Of a stretch of DNA of 64,000 bases, positions 39,982-51,256 are shown piece by piece. Each line of letters begins with the position of its first letter. The first letter of the stretch is position 1. A model generated the notes under the pieces. It ran no database searches, was not told the origin of the DNA, and worked only from the letters and a program-made list of their open reading frames with translations. The translations under genes and the position numbers were made by a program. Source of the stretch: Acidiphilium rubrum (GTDB taxonomy: Bacteria; Pseudomonadota; Alphaproteobacteria; Acetobacterales; Acetobacteraceae); the NCBI RefSeq assembly GCF_900156265.1, contig NZ_FTNE01000007.1, positions 1 through 64,000 of the forward strand. Reading direction: 5' to 3'.

Positions 39982-42900
39982 ATGGCAGTCTCGACCATGG
40001 GCGTGAAACTGGACGACGATGTGCGCGCCCGCCTGCGCAGCATGGCCGAAGCGCAGGGTCGGACGCCGCATCATTTGATGAAGCAGGTGATCATGGCGGG
40101 TCTGGAGCGGCTGGAACGCGGTGAGGCGCTCGATGCCGGGCCGGCCGGCGTGCGGTTTCTGGAGTTCGCGCAGGATGTGCAGCCGCAGACCGTGCTGCGC
40201 GCGGCCATTACCGCGGCTTATCGCCGGCCGGAACCCGAAGCGGTGGCCGCGCTGATCGATGCCGCGACGTTGAGCCCGGAACGGGAGACGCAGGCGCGGG
40301 ACACGGCGCGCACACTCGTCACCACGCTGCGCGCGCGGCGCAGTGCCGGCCTGGTCGAGACGTTGCTGCAGGAATACGCTTTGTCCAGCCAGGAGGGCGT
40401 TGCGCTGATGTGCCTGGCGGAGGCGCTGCTGCGAATTCCCGATGCGGCGACGCGGGATCGGCTGATCCGCGACAAGATCGGCGGCGGCAACTGGCGCACG
40501 CATATCGGTGAAAGCCCGTCGCTGTTCGTCAATGCCGCGACCTGGGGGTTGTTGTTGACCGGCAAGCTTACCGCGACCGCGAGCGAAACCGGGCTGGGCT
40601 CGGCGTTGAGCAGGCTGCTGGCGCGCGGTGGCGAGCCGATCGTGCGGCACGGGGTGAATATCGCGATGCGGCTGATGGGCGAGCAATTCGTGATGGGCCA
40701 GACCATCGCCGAAGCGCTCGCCAATGCGCGCAAGCGTGAGGCGCGCGGGTTTTTGTATTCATACGACATGCTGGGCGAGGCCGCGCTGACGGCGGCGGAC
40801 GCGGCGCGCTACTATAGGGATTACGAACAGGCGATCCACGCGATCGGCACGGCTTCGGGCGGCCGCGGGCTGTATCGGGGTCCGGGCATTTCGATCAAGC
40901 TGTCGGCGCTGCATCCGCGGTATGGCCGGGCGCAGCGCGCGCGGGTGATGAACGAACTCGGGCCAAGGCTTGCGGCGCTGGCGCTGCTGGCGCGGCGCTA
41001 TGACATCGGCCTGAACATCGACGCCGAAGAGGCCGACCGGCTCGACCTTTCGCTCGATCTGCTGGAGATGCTGTGTTTCGAGCGCGGGCTCGCCGGCTGG
41101 AACGGCATCGGGTTCGTGGTGCAGGCGTATCAGAAGCGCGCGCCTTTCGTGATCGATCATCTGATCGATCTGGCGCGCCGGAGTGGCCATCGGCTGATGG
41201 TGCGGCTGGTCAAGGGTGCTTATTGGGATTCCGAGATCAAGCGGGCGCAGATGGAGGGGCTGGAGGATTTTCCGGTCTATACGCGCAAGATCCATACCGA
41301 TCTTTCCTACCTCGCCTGCGCGCGCAAGATGCTCGGCGCGGCGAGCGATATTTTTCCGCAGTTCGCGACCCATAATGCGCTGACGCTCGCTAGTATTCAT
41401 GCGATGGCGGGGGGTGATTTCACGGTCGGGCAGTACGAGTTCCAGTGCCTGCACGGCATGGGCGAGGCGTTGTATGACGAGGTTGTCGGGGCCGGGAAGC
41501 TCGGCGTGCCGTGCCGGATCTATGCGCCGGTCGGCACGCATGAGACGCTGCTCGCCTATCTGGTGCGCCGCCTGCTGGAAAACGGCGCCAATACATCGTT
41601 TGTCAACAAACTCGCCGATCAGCGGGTGCGGATCGAGGAATTGTTGGCCGACCCGGTGACGCAGGCGCGGCAGATCGTGCCGCTCGGTTCGCCGCATGAT
41701 AAGATCGCTGCACCCGGGGCGTTGTTCGGCGCCGTGCGGCGCAATGCGGCGGGGCTTGACCTGTCCAACGAGCAGCGGCTTGGCTCGTTGTCGTCCGCGT
41801 TGCTTGCGAGCCTCGATACCGTCTGGCGCGCCGCACCCGATGCGGCGGCGGCGGATGATGCCGAGCGCGCCATTCGCAATCCGGCCGATTTCACCGATCA
41901 ACCGGGCTGCGTGATCGATTCGAGCGCAGCCGCGATCGAGGCGGCTCTGGTGCAAGCCAGCCTCGCCGCGCCGATCTGGCAGGTGACCCCGCCGGACCAG
42001 CGTGCGCAATGCCTGCTGCGGGCTGCGGATTTGCTGGAACAGGGGCTCGGGCATCTGATCGGGTTGATCGTGCGCGAGGCCGGCAAGACGATTCCGGCGG
42101 CGATCGGCGAGGTGCGCGAGGCGGTCGATTTTCTGCGCTATTATGCGGCGGAGATCAGTGACGGGTTCGATAACGCCACCCATCGGCCGCTCGGCATTGT
42201 CGCGGCGATCAGCCCTTGGAATTTTCCACTCGCGATTTTCATTGGTCAGGTGGCGGCAGCGCTTGCCGCCGGCAATGTCGTGCTCGCCAAACCGGCCGAG
42301 GAAACGCCGCTGATCGCAGCCGAAGCGGTGCGGTTGCTGCGTGCCGCCGGCGTGCCGGCGGGCGCGGTTGCGCTGCTGCCGGGCGATGGCGCGGTGGGTG
42401 CTGCGCTGGTCGCGGATGCGCGGGTGCGCGGCGTGATGTTCACCGGCTCGACGGCGGTGGCGCGGGCGATCCAGGCGACGCTTGCGCAGCGGCTCGACCC
42501 CGCGGGGCGGCCGATTCCGCTGATCGCGGAGACCGGCGGCCAGAACGCCATGCTGGTGGATTCCTCGGCACTGCTCGAACAGGCGGTGGGCGATATCATT
42601 GCCTCCGCCTTCGATTCGGCCGGGCAGCGCTGCTCGGCCTTGCGGATTCTGCTGGTGCAGGACGACATCGCCGATGCGCTGCTCACCATGCTGAAAGGGG
42701 CGATGGCCGAACTGACGATCGGCAACCCGGACCGTTTGGCGAGCGACATCGGCCCGGTGATCGGCGAGGCGGCGCGGGCGACGATTTTGGCGCATATCGC
42801 TGCCATGGCGCGGCGCGGCTTTCCCTGTTTTTCGGCACAATTGCCCGGCGAGGCCACGGGCGGCTGGTTTGTTGCGCCCACGCTGATCGAAATTCCCGAC

Positions 42901-43665
42901 CCCGCCGTGCTGGAGGCCGAAGTGTTCGGCCCGGTGCTGCATGTGGTGCGGTTTGCCGCCGCCGCGCGGGATGGGATGATCGATGCGGTAAATGCGCTCG
43001 GCTATGGCCTGACCTTTGGCATTCACAGCCGGATCGATGAGACGATCGCACAGGTGACCGGGCGGATCGTTGCCGGGAACCTGTACGTCAACCGCAACAT
43101 CATCGGCGCCGTCGTCGGTGTGCAGCCGTTCGGCGGTCATGGCCTGTCCGGCACCGGACCCAAGGCGGGCGGGCCGCTCTATCTGCGGCGGCTGCTGGCG
43201 GTGCGCCCGCGCTTCGATGCTGGATCGACCCGATCGCGCGAATTGCCCGGTCCGGTGGGTGAGCAGAACCTGTATCGGCTGCGGCCGCGCGGCATCGTGC
43301 TGTGCCGCGCGGCGACGGCGGCGGGTGCGGCACGCCAGATCGCTTGCTGCCTTGCTACCGGTACGATCCCGCTGGTGCTGTGCGATGAGGCGCTCGATGC
43401 GGAACACGCCGCGCGGGCGCGCCTGGCCGACCCTGCCCATCCGCTCGATGCGGCGATTGCGGCGGTGCTGTTCGAGGGCGATGCCGGGACCCTGAGCGTT
43501 TTGCAGCGCGAGGTTGCGGCGCGCCCGGGGGCGATCGTGCCGATTTTTGTATGCGGTGAGGCGGCGGGCGATGATTATCCGCTCGAATTCCTGTTCGCCG
43601 AACAATCGATCAGCACCAACACCGCCGCCGCCGGCGGTAACGCGAGCCTGATGACGATCGGGTAG
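39982..43665 (+). CDS. putA: Bifunctional proline dehydrogenase / P5C dehydrogenase, trifunctional-type PutA
   Basis: A 1227-residue enzyme. Residues about 5-50 are a ribbon-helix-helix domain (MGVKLDDDVRARLRSMAEAQ). Residues about 180-480 are the FAD proline dehydrogenase barrel (GISIKLSALHPRYGRAQR; LMVRLVKGAYWDSEIKRAQ). Residues about 560-1080 are the aldehyde dehydrogenase with Glu in IAETGGQNAMLVDSS and the catalytic Cys in DSAGQRCSALRILLVQ. The rest is the C-terminal domain. It oxidises proline to glutamate at the membrane and may act as its own repressor. CGGAG lies about 8 nt before the ATG. Confidence 0.95.
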   Translation: MAVSTMGVKLDDDVRARLRSMAEAQGRTPHHLMKQVIMAGLERLERGEALDAGPAGVRFLEFAQDVQPQTVLRAAITAAYRRPEPEAVAALIDAATLSPERETQARDTARTLVTTLRARRSAGLVETLLQEYALSSQEGVALMCLAEALLRIPDAATRDRLIRDKIGGGNWRTHIGESPSLFVNAATWGLLLTGKLTATASETGLGSALSRLLARGGEPIVRHGVNIAMRLMGEQFVMGQTIAEALANARKREARGFLYSYDMLGEAALTAADAARYYRDYEQAIHAIGTASGGRGLYRGPGISIKLSALHPRYGRAQRARVMNELGPRLAALALLARRYDIGLNIDAEEADRLDLSLDLLEMLCFERGLAGWNGIGFVVQAYQKRAPFVIDHLIDLARRSGHRLMVRLVKGAYWDSEIKRAQMEGLEDFPVYTRKIHTDLSYLACARKMLGAASDIFPQFATHNALTLASIHAMAGGDFTVGQYEFQCLHGMGEALYDEVVGAGKLGVPCRIYAPVGTHETLLAYLVRRLLENGANTSFVNKLADQRVRIEELLADPVTQARQIVPLGSPHDKIAAPGALFGAVRRNAAGLDLSNEQRLGSLSSALLASLDTVWRAAPDAAAADDAERAIRNPADFTDQPGCVIDSSAAAIEAALVQASLAAPIWQVTPPDQRAQCLLRAADLLEQGLGHLIGLIVREAGKTIPAAIGEVREAVDFLRYYAAEISDGFDNATHRPLGIVAAISPWNFPLAIFIGQVAAALAAGNVVLAKPAEETPLIAAEAVRLLRAAGVPAGAVALLPGDGAVGAALVADARVRGVMFTGSTAVARAIQATLAQRLDPAGRPIPLIAETGGQNAMLVDSSALLEQAVGDIIASAFDSAGQRCSALRILLVQDDIADALLTMLKGAMAELTIGNPDRLASDIGPVIGEAARATILAHIAAMARRGFPCFSAQLPGEATGGWFVAPTLIEIPDPAVLEAEVFGPVLHVVRFAAAARDGMIDAVNALGYGLTFGIHSRIDETIAQVTGRIVAGNLYVNRNIIGAVVGVQPFGGHGLSGTGPKAGGPLYLRRLLAVRPRFDAGSTRSRELPGPVGEQNLYRLRPRGIVLCRAATAAGAARQIACCLATGTIPLVLCDEALDAEHAARARLADPAHPLDAAIAAVLFEGDAGTLSVLQREVAARPGAIVPIFVCGEAAGDDYPLEFLFAEQSISTNTAAAGGNASLMTIG

Positions 43666-43721
43666 GATCAGCCGCTGCGTTCGTCGTTGTCGGGCTGGGG
43701 CGAGTCTGTGCATGATGGCGC

Positions 43722-44669
43722 ATGACGTTGGAGCAGTTGCGGATTTTCACGGTGGTGGCGCAGCACGAGCATGTGACTCGCGGGGCGGAGGTGCTGGGGA
43801 TGACGCAGTCGGCGGCCTCGGGCGCGATTGCGGCGTTGGAGCGCGAGTTCGGCACCAAGCTGTTCCACCGGGTCGGGCGCGGGATTGTACTGACCGAGGG
43901 CGGGCGGTTGCTGGCGGCGGAGGCGGCGGGGGTTCTGGCACGGGCGGAATCGGCGGCCTTGGCGATGCGCGAGTTCACCGGGCTGGCGCGCGGGCGGCTC
44001 GCGGTGATGGCGAGCCAGACGATTGCGGGGCATTTGTTGCCGGCGCGGCTGGTTGCGTTTCATCGGGCGTATCCGGGGGTGGCGCTGGCGGTATCGGTTG
44101 GTAATTCGGCGCAGGTGATCGGGGCGATTTTGCAGGGGCGGATCGAGCTTGGGTTCATCGAGGGGCCGCGCGATGATGTGACGGAACCCAACCTTGCGAC
44201 CGAACTGATCGCGACCGATCCGCTGGTGATGATTGTCAGCCCCGCGCATCCCTGGGCGTCGCGCGAGGGGTTGAATGCTGATGATCTGGCCACCGGGCAG
44301 TGGGTGGTGCGCGAGGATGGCTCGGGCACCAGGGCAGTATTTTTCAGGGCGCTGGAGTCGCTCGGCGTGGCGCGGGAGCGGGTTGATATCGTGATCGAGT
44401 TGCCGTCGAACGAGGCGATCATGGCGGCGACGGTGGCGGGGGCGGGGCCGACGATCGTTTCGGCGCTGGTCTGCCAGAGCGAGATTGCGGCGGGTACCGT
44501 GGTGCGTGTGCCGGTGAGCTTGCCGCCGCGGGCGTTTTTTGCGGTGCAGCATGTCGACCGATATCGGTCGCGGGCGGTGGCGGCGTTTTTGGGGATTTTA
44601 CGGGGGTGGGAGGCGGGGAGGGAAGAGTCTTCTTTTTTTGAAAAAAAAGAAGCAAAAAAACTTTCTTGA
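43722..44669 (+). CDS. LysR-family transcriptional regulator (CysB/CbbR-like)
   Basis: A 315-residue regulator. The winged helix covers residues 1-60 (LEQLRIFTVVAQHEHVTRGA then QSAASGAIAALEREFGTKLF). The effector domain follows from about residue 90 (GRLAVMASQTIAGHLLPARL). The last residues (EESSFFEKKEAKKLS) are encoded by the left palindrome of repeat copy D, so the native C-terminus was probably altered when the element arrived, or the reading frame simply ends inside it. It follows putA by 56 bp on the same strand; a role in proline control is possible but unsupported. Confidence 0.88.
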   Translation: MTLEQLRIFTVVAQHEHVTRGAEVLGMTQSAASGAIAALEREFGTKLFHRVGRGIVLTEGGRLLAAEAAGVLARAESAALAMREFTGLARGRLAVMASQTIAGHLLPARLVAFHRAYPGVALAVSVGNSAQVIGAILQGRIELGFIEGPRDDVTEPNLATELIATDPLVMIVSPAHPWASREGLNADDLATGQWVVREDGSGTRAVFFRALESLGVARERVDIVIELPSNEAIMAATVAGAGPTIVSALVCQSEIAAGTVVRVPVSLPPRAFFAVQHVDRYRSRAVAAFLGILRGWEAGREESSFFEKKEAKKLS

Positions 44670-44745
44670 GCTGGGTTGGTGCTGGTGAAAACGGCTGCGC
44701 GCTATCGCAACAAAAGTTTTTTGTTTCTTTTTTTCAAAAAAGAAA
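44629..44745. repeat. Bipartite palindromic element, copy D (diverged, 117 bp)
   Basis: The left palindrome is extended to TTCTTTTTTT/AAAAAAAAGAA, the core is a different GC-rich sequence, and the right palindrome is TTTCTTTTTTT-C-AAAAAAGAAA. The inner arms GAAGCAAAAAAACTTTC and AAAAGTTTTTTGTTTC still pair. The core has changed while the arms are kept, which suggests selection on structure. The left end is inside the LysR coding frame. Confidence 0.85.
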
Positions 44746-44828
44746 TGCTTGCCTTGCGATCCTGCCATCCCTGAAATTACCCGCGGATATGTTGCGCTGC
44801 GGCATGAAAAAGCGTAGCGACGCGGCTC

Positions 44829-45983
44829 ATGCTCGATCAAGTCACAGAGCGGCGCGCAGACGATGTGATGTCGGCCTATCGTGCCCGTATCGATGCCGGC
44901 GCGATCCTGCCGGACCCGGTGCAGCGCCGCGCGGCTGAGCGGCTGCACGAGTTGTGGGGGCGGTTGCGCGGCTATGATCCGCACCCGAAGGCACCGCCGA
45001 ACGGCTGGCTGGGCCGGCTGCTGAACAAGAAGCGGGTGGATGAGGTGCCGGACGATTATCCTTCGGGCCTGTATCTGGTCGGCGATGTCGGGCGCGGCAA
45101 ATCGATGCTGATGGACATGTTTTTCGATGCCGCCGCGGTGCCGCGCAAGCGGCGGGTGCATTTTCATGAGTTCATGCAGGAAACCCACGCAAGGCTGCAT
45201 CGGCTGCGGACCGAGGCGCCCGAGTCGGATGCGATGACGACGCTGGCCGAAATCATCGCGGCCGAGTCGGTGCTGCTGTGTTTCGATGAGTTCCAGGTGC
45301 ATGACATCGGTGATGCGATGATGCTGGCCCGGCTGTTCGAGGCGTTGTTTGCCCGCGCGGTGGTGGTGGTTGCGACCTCGAACACGCTGCCGGACGATTT
45401 GTACAAGAACAAGCCTGGGTATGAGAACTTCAAGCCCTTCATCGCGCTGCTGAAGCGGCATCTCGACGTGTTGGTGCTGGATGGCGGCAAGGATTACCGC
45501 CGCGCGCGTGTGCGCGGCGTGCGGAATTGGTACGTGCCGGCGGACCGCCGCGCGGAGCGGATGCTCGATGAATTGTTCGCGCGCCTGACCGATGGCGCGG
45601 CCCCGAAACCGGAGGCGCTGACCGTGTTCGGACGCAAATTGCCGGTGCCGCTGGCGGCCAACGGTGTCGCGCGGTTCGATTTCTCGGCTTTGTGCGCGCA
45701 GGCGCTGGGGTCGGGCGATTACCTGGCGCTGGCGACGCATTATGACACTGTGCTGATCGATGCGATTCCCGCGCTGTCGCCCGATAATTTCGACGAGGCG
45801 CGGCGGTTCATCACGCTGATCGATGCGCTGTATGAGCATCGGGTCAAGCTGTACGCCTCGGCGGCGGCGGAACCGGCGCAGCTTTATACATCCGGCGAGG
45901 GGGTTTCGATTTTCGAGCGCACGGTTTCGCGGCTCGAGGAAATGCGCAGCGAGGCGTATTTCGCGCTCGCGCATCTGCAGTGA
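44829..45983 (+). CDS. zapE: AFG1/ZapE-family ATPase
   Basis: A 384-residue P-loop ATPase. Walker A is LVGDVGRGKSMLMDMFFDAA, preceded by GLYLVG; Walker B is LLCFDEFQVHDIGDAMMLAR, followed by ATSNTLPDDLYKNKPGYENF. It matches the LACE1/AFG1 family, called ZapE in bacteria, linked to Z-ring function and to membrane protein quality control. It precedes the sucC gene by 127 bp. Confidence 0.93.
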   Translation: MLDQVTERRADDVMSAYRARIDAGAILPDPVQRRAAERLHELWGRLRGYDPHPKAPPNGWLGRLLNKKRVDEVPDDYPSGLYLVGDVGRGKSMLMDMFFDAAAVPRKRRVHFHEFMQETHARLHRLRTEAPESDAMTTLAEIIAAESVLLCFDEFQVHDIGDAMMLARLFEALFARAVVVVATSNTLPDDLYKNKPGYENFKPFIALLKRHLDVLVLDGGKDYRRARVRGVRNWYVPADRRAERMLDELFARLTDGAAPKPEALTVFGRKLPVPLAANGVARFDFSALCAQALGSGDYLALATHYDTVLIDAIPALSPDNFDEARRFITLIDALYEHRVKLYASAAAEPAQLYTSGEGVSIFERTVSRLEEMRSEAYFALAHLQ

Positions 45984-46110
45984 GCATGCCCGGTTGCACG
46001 GCGCGGCGGCTTGGTCTAGGCCGCTCTCCGACGGGTCCAAGGCATGAGCAGATATAACGACCGGCGAATGTTTTTTGATGACAGGCGAATGACCACCGTA
46101 CAGGAATCCC

Positions 46111-47306
<1,196 letters not shown>

Positions 47307-47307
<1 letters not shown>

Positions 47308-48182
47308 TGGCTATTCTGGTCAATGCCGAAACCCGCGTGATCACCCAAGGGTTCACCGGGGCGCAGGGCACGTTCCATTCCGAGCAGGCGATTGCCTATG
47401 GCACCAAGGTGATGGGCGGCGTGACGCCGGGCAAGGGCGGCACGCGGCACCTGGATTTGCCGGTGTTCGACACCGTGGCCGAGGCGAAACACGCGACGCA
47501 GGCCGATGCCAGCGCGATTTACGTGCCGCCGCCGTTTGCGGCCGATGCGATTCTCGAAGCGATCGATGCCGAAATCGGCCTGATCGTGTGCATCACCGAG
47601 GGCATTCCGGTGCTCGACATGGTGCGGGTGCATCGGGCGCTGTCCGGCTCGAAATCGATCCTGGTCGGGCCGAACTGCCCGGGCGTGATCACGCCGGATG
47701 CGTGCAAAATCGGGATCATGCCCGGTCATATCCACCGGCGCGGCAAGATCGGCATCGTCTCGCGCTCGGGGACGCTGACCTATGAGGCGGTGGCGCAGAC
47801 CACGGCGGCGGGGCTTGGCCAGTCGAGCTGTGTCGGGATCGGCGGCGATCCGGTCAAGGGACTCGATTTCATTGAGGTTTTGGAAATGTTTCTGGCCGAT
47901 GATGAAACCGAGGCGGTGATCATGATCGGTGAAATCGGTGGCCAGAGTGAGATCGATGCGGCGGAGTTTCTGGCACGTCACCGGGTGAAGAAGCCGGTGG
48001 TCGGGTTCATTGCCGGTGTCACGGCACCGCCGGGGCGGCGCATGGGCCATGCCGGTGCGGTGATTTCGGGTGGGCGGGACACCGCGGGTGCCAAGATCGA
48101 GGCGATGAAGCTGGCGGGTATTCATGTGGCCGACAGCCCAGCCTCGCTCGGTTCGACCATGGTGAAGGCGTTGCGGGCATAA
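47307..48182 (+). CDS. sucD: Succinyl-CoA synthetase alpha subunit
   Basis: A 291-residue subunit carrying the phosphohistidine in [36 protein letters not shown] binds CoA and [20 protein letters not shown] is the conserved middle. It overlaps sucC by 1 bp, so subunit synthesis is coupled. Confidence 0.97.
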
Positions 48183-48385
48183 TGGACCGCAGGCTGGATG
48201 ATTGATTAACTTTTCGGCGAAACTGCCGATACATGCGCCGCAAGCATCCCTGCACAGTGAAGCAGCGGTGCAAGCGGCGCGGTAAGTGACCTATGTCTAT
48301 CCGCTCATGTATGCCCAACACATGACGGGTTCCGCTTTCGGGCGGGTCTAATGCGGCGGACCGATTTCGGTTGAAGGAAGTTGAT

Positions 48386-51232
48386 ATGGCGGGTGTCGAT
48401 ATTTTAGCCACGGCGATGAACGGCGGTAACGCGGCCTTCATCGCCAATCTTTATGCGCGCTGGGTGAGCGCGCCGGACAGTGTCGATCCGGATTTTGCGG
48501 CATTGTTCGCATCGCTCGGCGACGAGGCAAAATCGGTGCTCAGCGACGCGGTCGGTGCGTCATGGGCGCCGCGGCCGAATGATTTCACGACGGTACCGAC
48601 GACCGCGGAGACAGGATCCGCACCGGTGTCGCGCCAGGCGACGATCGATTCGATCCGCGCGTTGATGTTCATCCGCGCCTATCGCGTGCGCGGGCATCTT
48701 GAGGCTGATCTGGACCCGCTGGGGTTGAAACGGCCTGGACATCATCCGGAACTCGACCCTGCAAGCTACGGGTTTACCGAGGCCGACATGGATCGGCCGA
48801 TCTTCATCGACATGGTGCTCGGCCGCGAGACCGCGACGATGCGCGAGATCATCGGTATTCTGCGCGAGAGCTATTGCGGCAAGATCGCCGTGGAATTCAT
48901 GCATATTCAGGACCCGGAGCAGAAATCCTGGATCCAGCGCCGCATCGAAGGCGCGCCCTGGCGCAACGCGCTGTCGCCTGAGGGCAAGCGCAAGGTGTTG
49001 CAGCACCTGACCGAGGCGGAAGGGTTCGAAACCTTCTGCCAGCGCCGCTATGTCGGGACCAAGCGGTTCGGTCTCGAAGGGGCGGAGAGCACGATTCCGG
49101 CGCTGCACCGGATTATCGAGACCGCGGCGCGTGACGGGGTTTCGGAAATCGCGATCGGCATGCCGCATCGCGGCCGGTTGAACACGCTGGTCAATATCGT
49201 CAAGAAACCGTTCACCGCGCTGTTCTCCGAATTCGGCGGCGAGAGCTTCAAGCCGGATGCGGTGCAGGGTTCCGGCGACGTGAAATATCATCTCGGCACG
49301 TCGACCGACGTGTCGATCGATGGTCAGCAGGTGCATTTATCGCTGCAGCCGAACCCTTCGCATCTCGAAGCGGTCGATCCCGTCGTGGTCGGCAAGGTGC
49401 GCGCGCGGCAGGATATGGCGGGCGATACCAGCGGCCGGCGCTCTGTGATGGGCGTACTGATGCATGGCGATGCGGCGTTTGCCGGCCAGGGGCTGGTGTA
49501 TGAAACGCTCGCGATGAGCCAGCTGATCGGCTACCGGACCGGTGGCACCATTCACATTGTCGTCAACAACCAGATCGGCTTCACCACGGTGCCGGCCCAT
49601 GCGTATTCGGGCCTGTATTGCACCGATGTGGCGAAATCGGTGCAGTCGCCGATTTTGCATGTGAACGGGGATGACCCCGAAGCGGTGGTTTTTGTAGCAC
49701 AGCTGGCGACCGAGTTCCGCCAGCAATTCGCGGTGGACGTGGTGATCGACCTGGTCTGCTATCGCCGCCATGGCCATAACGAGACCGATGAGCCGGCATT
49801 CACCCAACCGCTGATGTATCAGGCGATCCGGGCGCGCAAGACGACGCGCACACTGTATGCCGAGCGTCTGGCCGCCGAGGGTTCGGTGAGCACCGCCGAG
49901 TCCGACAAGATGCATCAGGATTTCGTCGCCACGCTTGAGGACGCCTACAAGGCGGCCTCCGGCTACAAGCCGAATAAGGCAGATTGGCTGGAAGGCCATT
50001 GGGCGGGGCTGAATTCATCGCGCGACGAGGATGGCGAGACCGAGGAACCGACCGCGATTTCGCTCGAAAATCTGCGCGCGATCGGTCATGCACTGGCGAC
50101 GCCGCCGGAAAATTTCGACCTCAACCCCAAAATAATCCGCCAGCTTGAGGCCAAGCGCGAGGCGATCGAGACCGGGGCCGGGATCGACTGGGCGACCGGC
50201 GAGGCGCTGGGCTTCGGCTCGCTGCTGCTCGAAGGTCATCGGGTGCGGCTGTCCGGCGAGGATTGCCAGCGCGGCACGTTCAGCCAGCGCCATGCCGTGC
50301 TGGTCGATCAGTCGAACCAGCATGAATACGTGCCGCTGAACAACATTCGCGACGATCAGGCGAAGATCGAGATTTTCAACTCGCTGCTGTCCGAAGCGGG
50401 TGTGCTCGGGTTCGAATATGGCTATTCGGTCGCCGATCCGCGCACGCTGGTGCTGTGGGAAGGCCAGTTCGGCGATTTTGCCAATGGCGCGCAGGTGATC
50501 ATCGATCAGTTCATCGCGGCCGGTGAGAGCAAATGGCTGCGCATGTCCGGCCTGACGATGCTGTTGCCACACGGTTATGAAGGGCAGGGGCCGGAGCATT
50601 CATCGGCGCGGCCGGAGCGGTTTTTGCAATTATGCGCCGAGAACAACATGGCGGTGTGCAACATCACCACGCCGGCAAATTATTTCCACGCGCTGCGCCG
50701 CCAGCTCAAGCGCAATTTCCGCAAGCCGCTGATCATCATGACGCCGAAATCGCTGCTGCGGCACAAGCTGGCGGTCTCGACGCTCGATGAGATGAGCAAC
50801 GGCTCGGCGTTCCGCACCGTGATTGCCGAGATCGATGCGATCGGGTCGGCCGAGCAGGTCAGGCGCGTGGTGATCTGTTCGGGTAAGGTCTATTACGATC
50901 TGCTGGCCGAACGGCGTGATCGCGGCATTGCGGACGTGGCGATCGTGCGGTTGGAGCAATTCTATCCGTTCCCGAAAAAGGCGCTGAAAGCCGCGATCGA
51001 AATGTATGGCAATGCCGAGATCGTCTGGTGTCAGGAGGAGCCCGAGAACATGGGCGGCTGGCATTTCGTCGACCGGCGGATCGAGCACGTGCTCGAATGC
51101 CTGGGCGATGGGATGAAGGCGAAGCGGCCGGTCTATGTCGGGCGCACATCGGCGGCGAGCCCGGCGACGGGTCTTGCCAAAACGCATGCTGCCGAACAGG
51201 CGGCTCTGGTCAAGCAGGCACTCGGCGTCTGA
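48386..51232 (+). CDS. sucA: 2-oxoglutarate dehydrogenase E1 component
   Basis: A 948-residue thiamin-diphosphate enzyme. The N-terminal helix ANLYARWVSAPDSVDPDFAA anchors to E2. The small domain is followed by the ThDP sites EIAIGMPHRGRLNTLVNIVK and HVNGDDPEAVVFVAQLATEF, then YRRHGHNETDEPAFTQPLMY and the transketolase-like part GYEGQGPEHSSARPERFLQL. ATG 48386 is preferred, since AAGGAAG lies 6 nt upstream of it and the earlier TTG has none. The 200 bp upstream hold no gene. Confidence 0.96.
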   Translation: MAGVDILATAMNGGNAAFIANLYARWVSAPDSVDPDFAALFASLGDEAKSVLSDAVGASWAPRPNDFTTVPTTAETGSAPVSRQATIDSIRALMFIRAYRVRGHLEADLDPLGLKRPGHHPELDPASYGFTEADMDRPIFIDMVLGRETATMREIIGILRESYCGKIAVEFMHIQDPEQKSWIQRRIEGAPWRNALSPEGKRKVLQHLTEAEGFETFCQRRYVGTKRFGLEGAESTIPALHRIIETAARDGVSEIAIGMPHRGRLNTLVNIVKKPFTALFSEFGGESFKPDAVQGSGDVKYHLGTSTDVSIDGQQVHLSLQPNPSHLEAVDPVVVGKVRARQDMAGDTSGRRSVMGVLMHGDAAFAGQGLVYETLAMSQLIGYRTGGTIHIVVNNQIGFTTVPAHAYSGLYCTDVAKSVQSPILHVNGDDPEAVVFVAQLATEFRQQFAVDVVIDLVCYRRHGHNETDEPAFTQPLMYQAIRARKTTRTLYAERLAAEGSVSTAESDKMHQDFVATLEDAYKAASGYKPNKADWLEGHWAGLNSSRDEDGETEEPTAISLENLRAIGHALATPPENFDLNPKIIRQLEAKREAIETGAGIDWATGEALGFGSLLLEGHRVRLSGEDCQRGTFSQRHAVLVDQSNQHEYVPLNNIRDDQAKIEIFNSLLSEAGVLGFEYGYSVADPRTLVLWEGQFGDFANGAQVIIDQFIAAGESKWLRMSGLTMLLPHGYEGQGPEHSSARPERFLQLCAENNMAVCNITTPANYFHALRRQLKRNFRKPLIIMTPKSLLRHKLAVSTLDEMSNGSAFRTVIAEIDAIGSAEQVRRVVICSGKVYYDLLAERRDRGIADVAIVRLEQFYPFPKKALKAAIEMYGNAEIVWCQEEPENMGGWHFVDRRIEHVLECLGDGMKAKRPVYVGRTSAASPATGLAKTHAAEQAALVKQALGV

Positions 51233-51256
51233 TACGCCGACAGGAGAGGCAGAAGT

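Noticed and set aside
40759-43713. 984-codon open frame on the minus strand
   Set aside because: Fully antisense to putA, with Arg/His/Ala-rich low-complexity translation and no motifs; long antisense frames are normal opposite high-GC genes.
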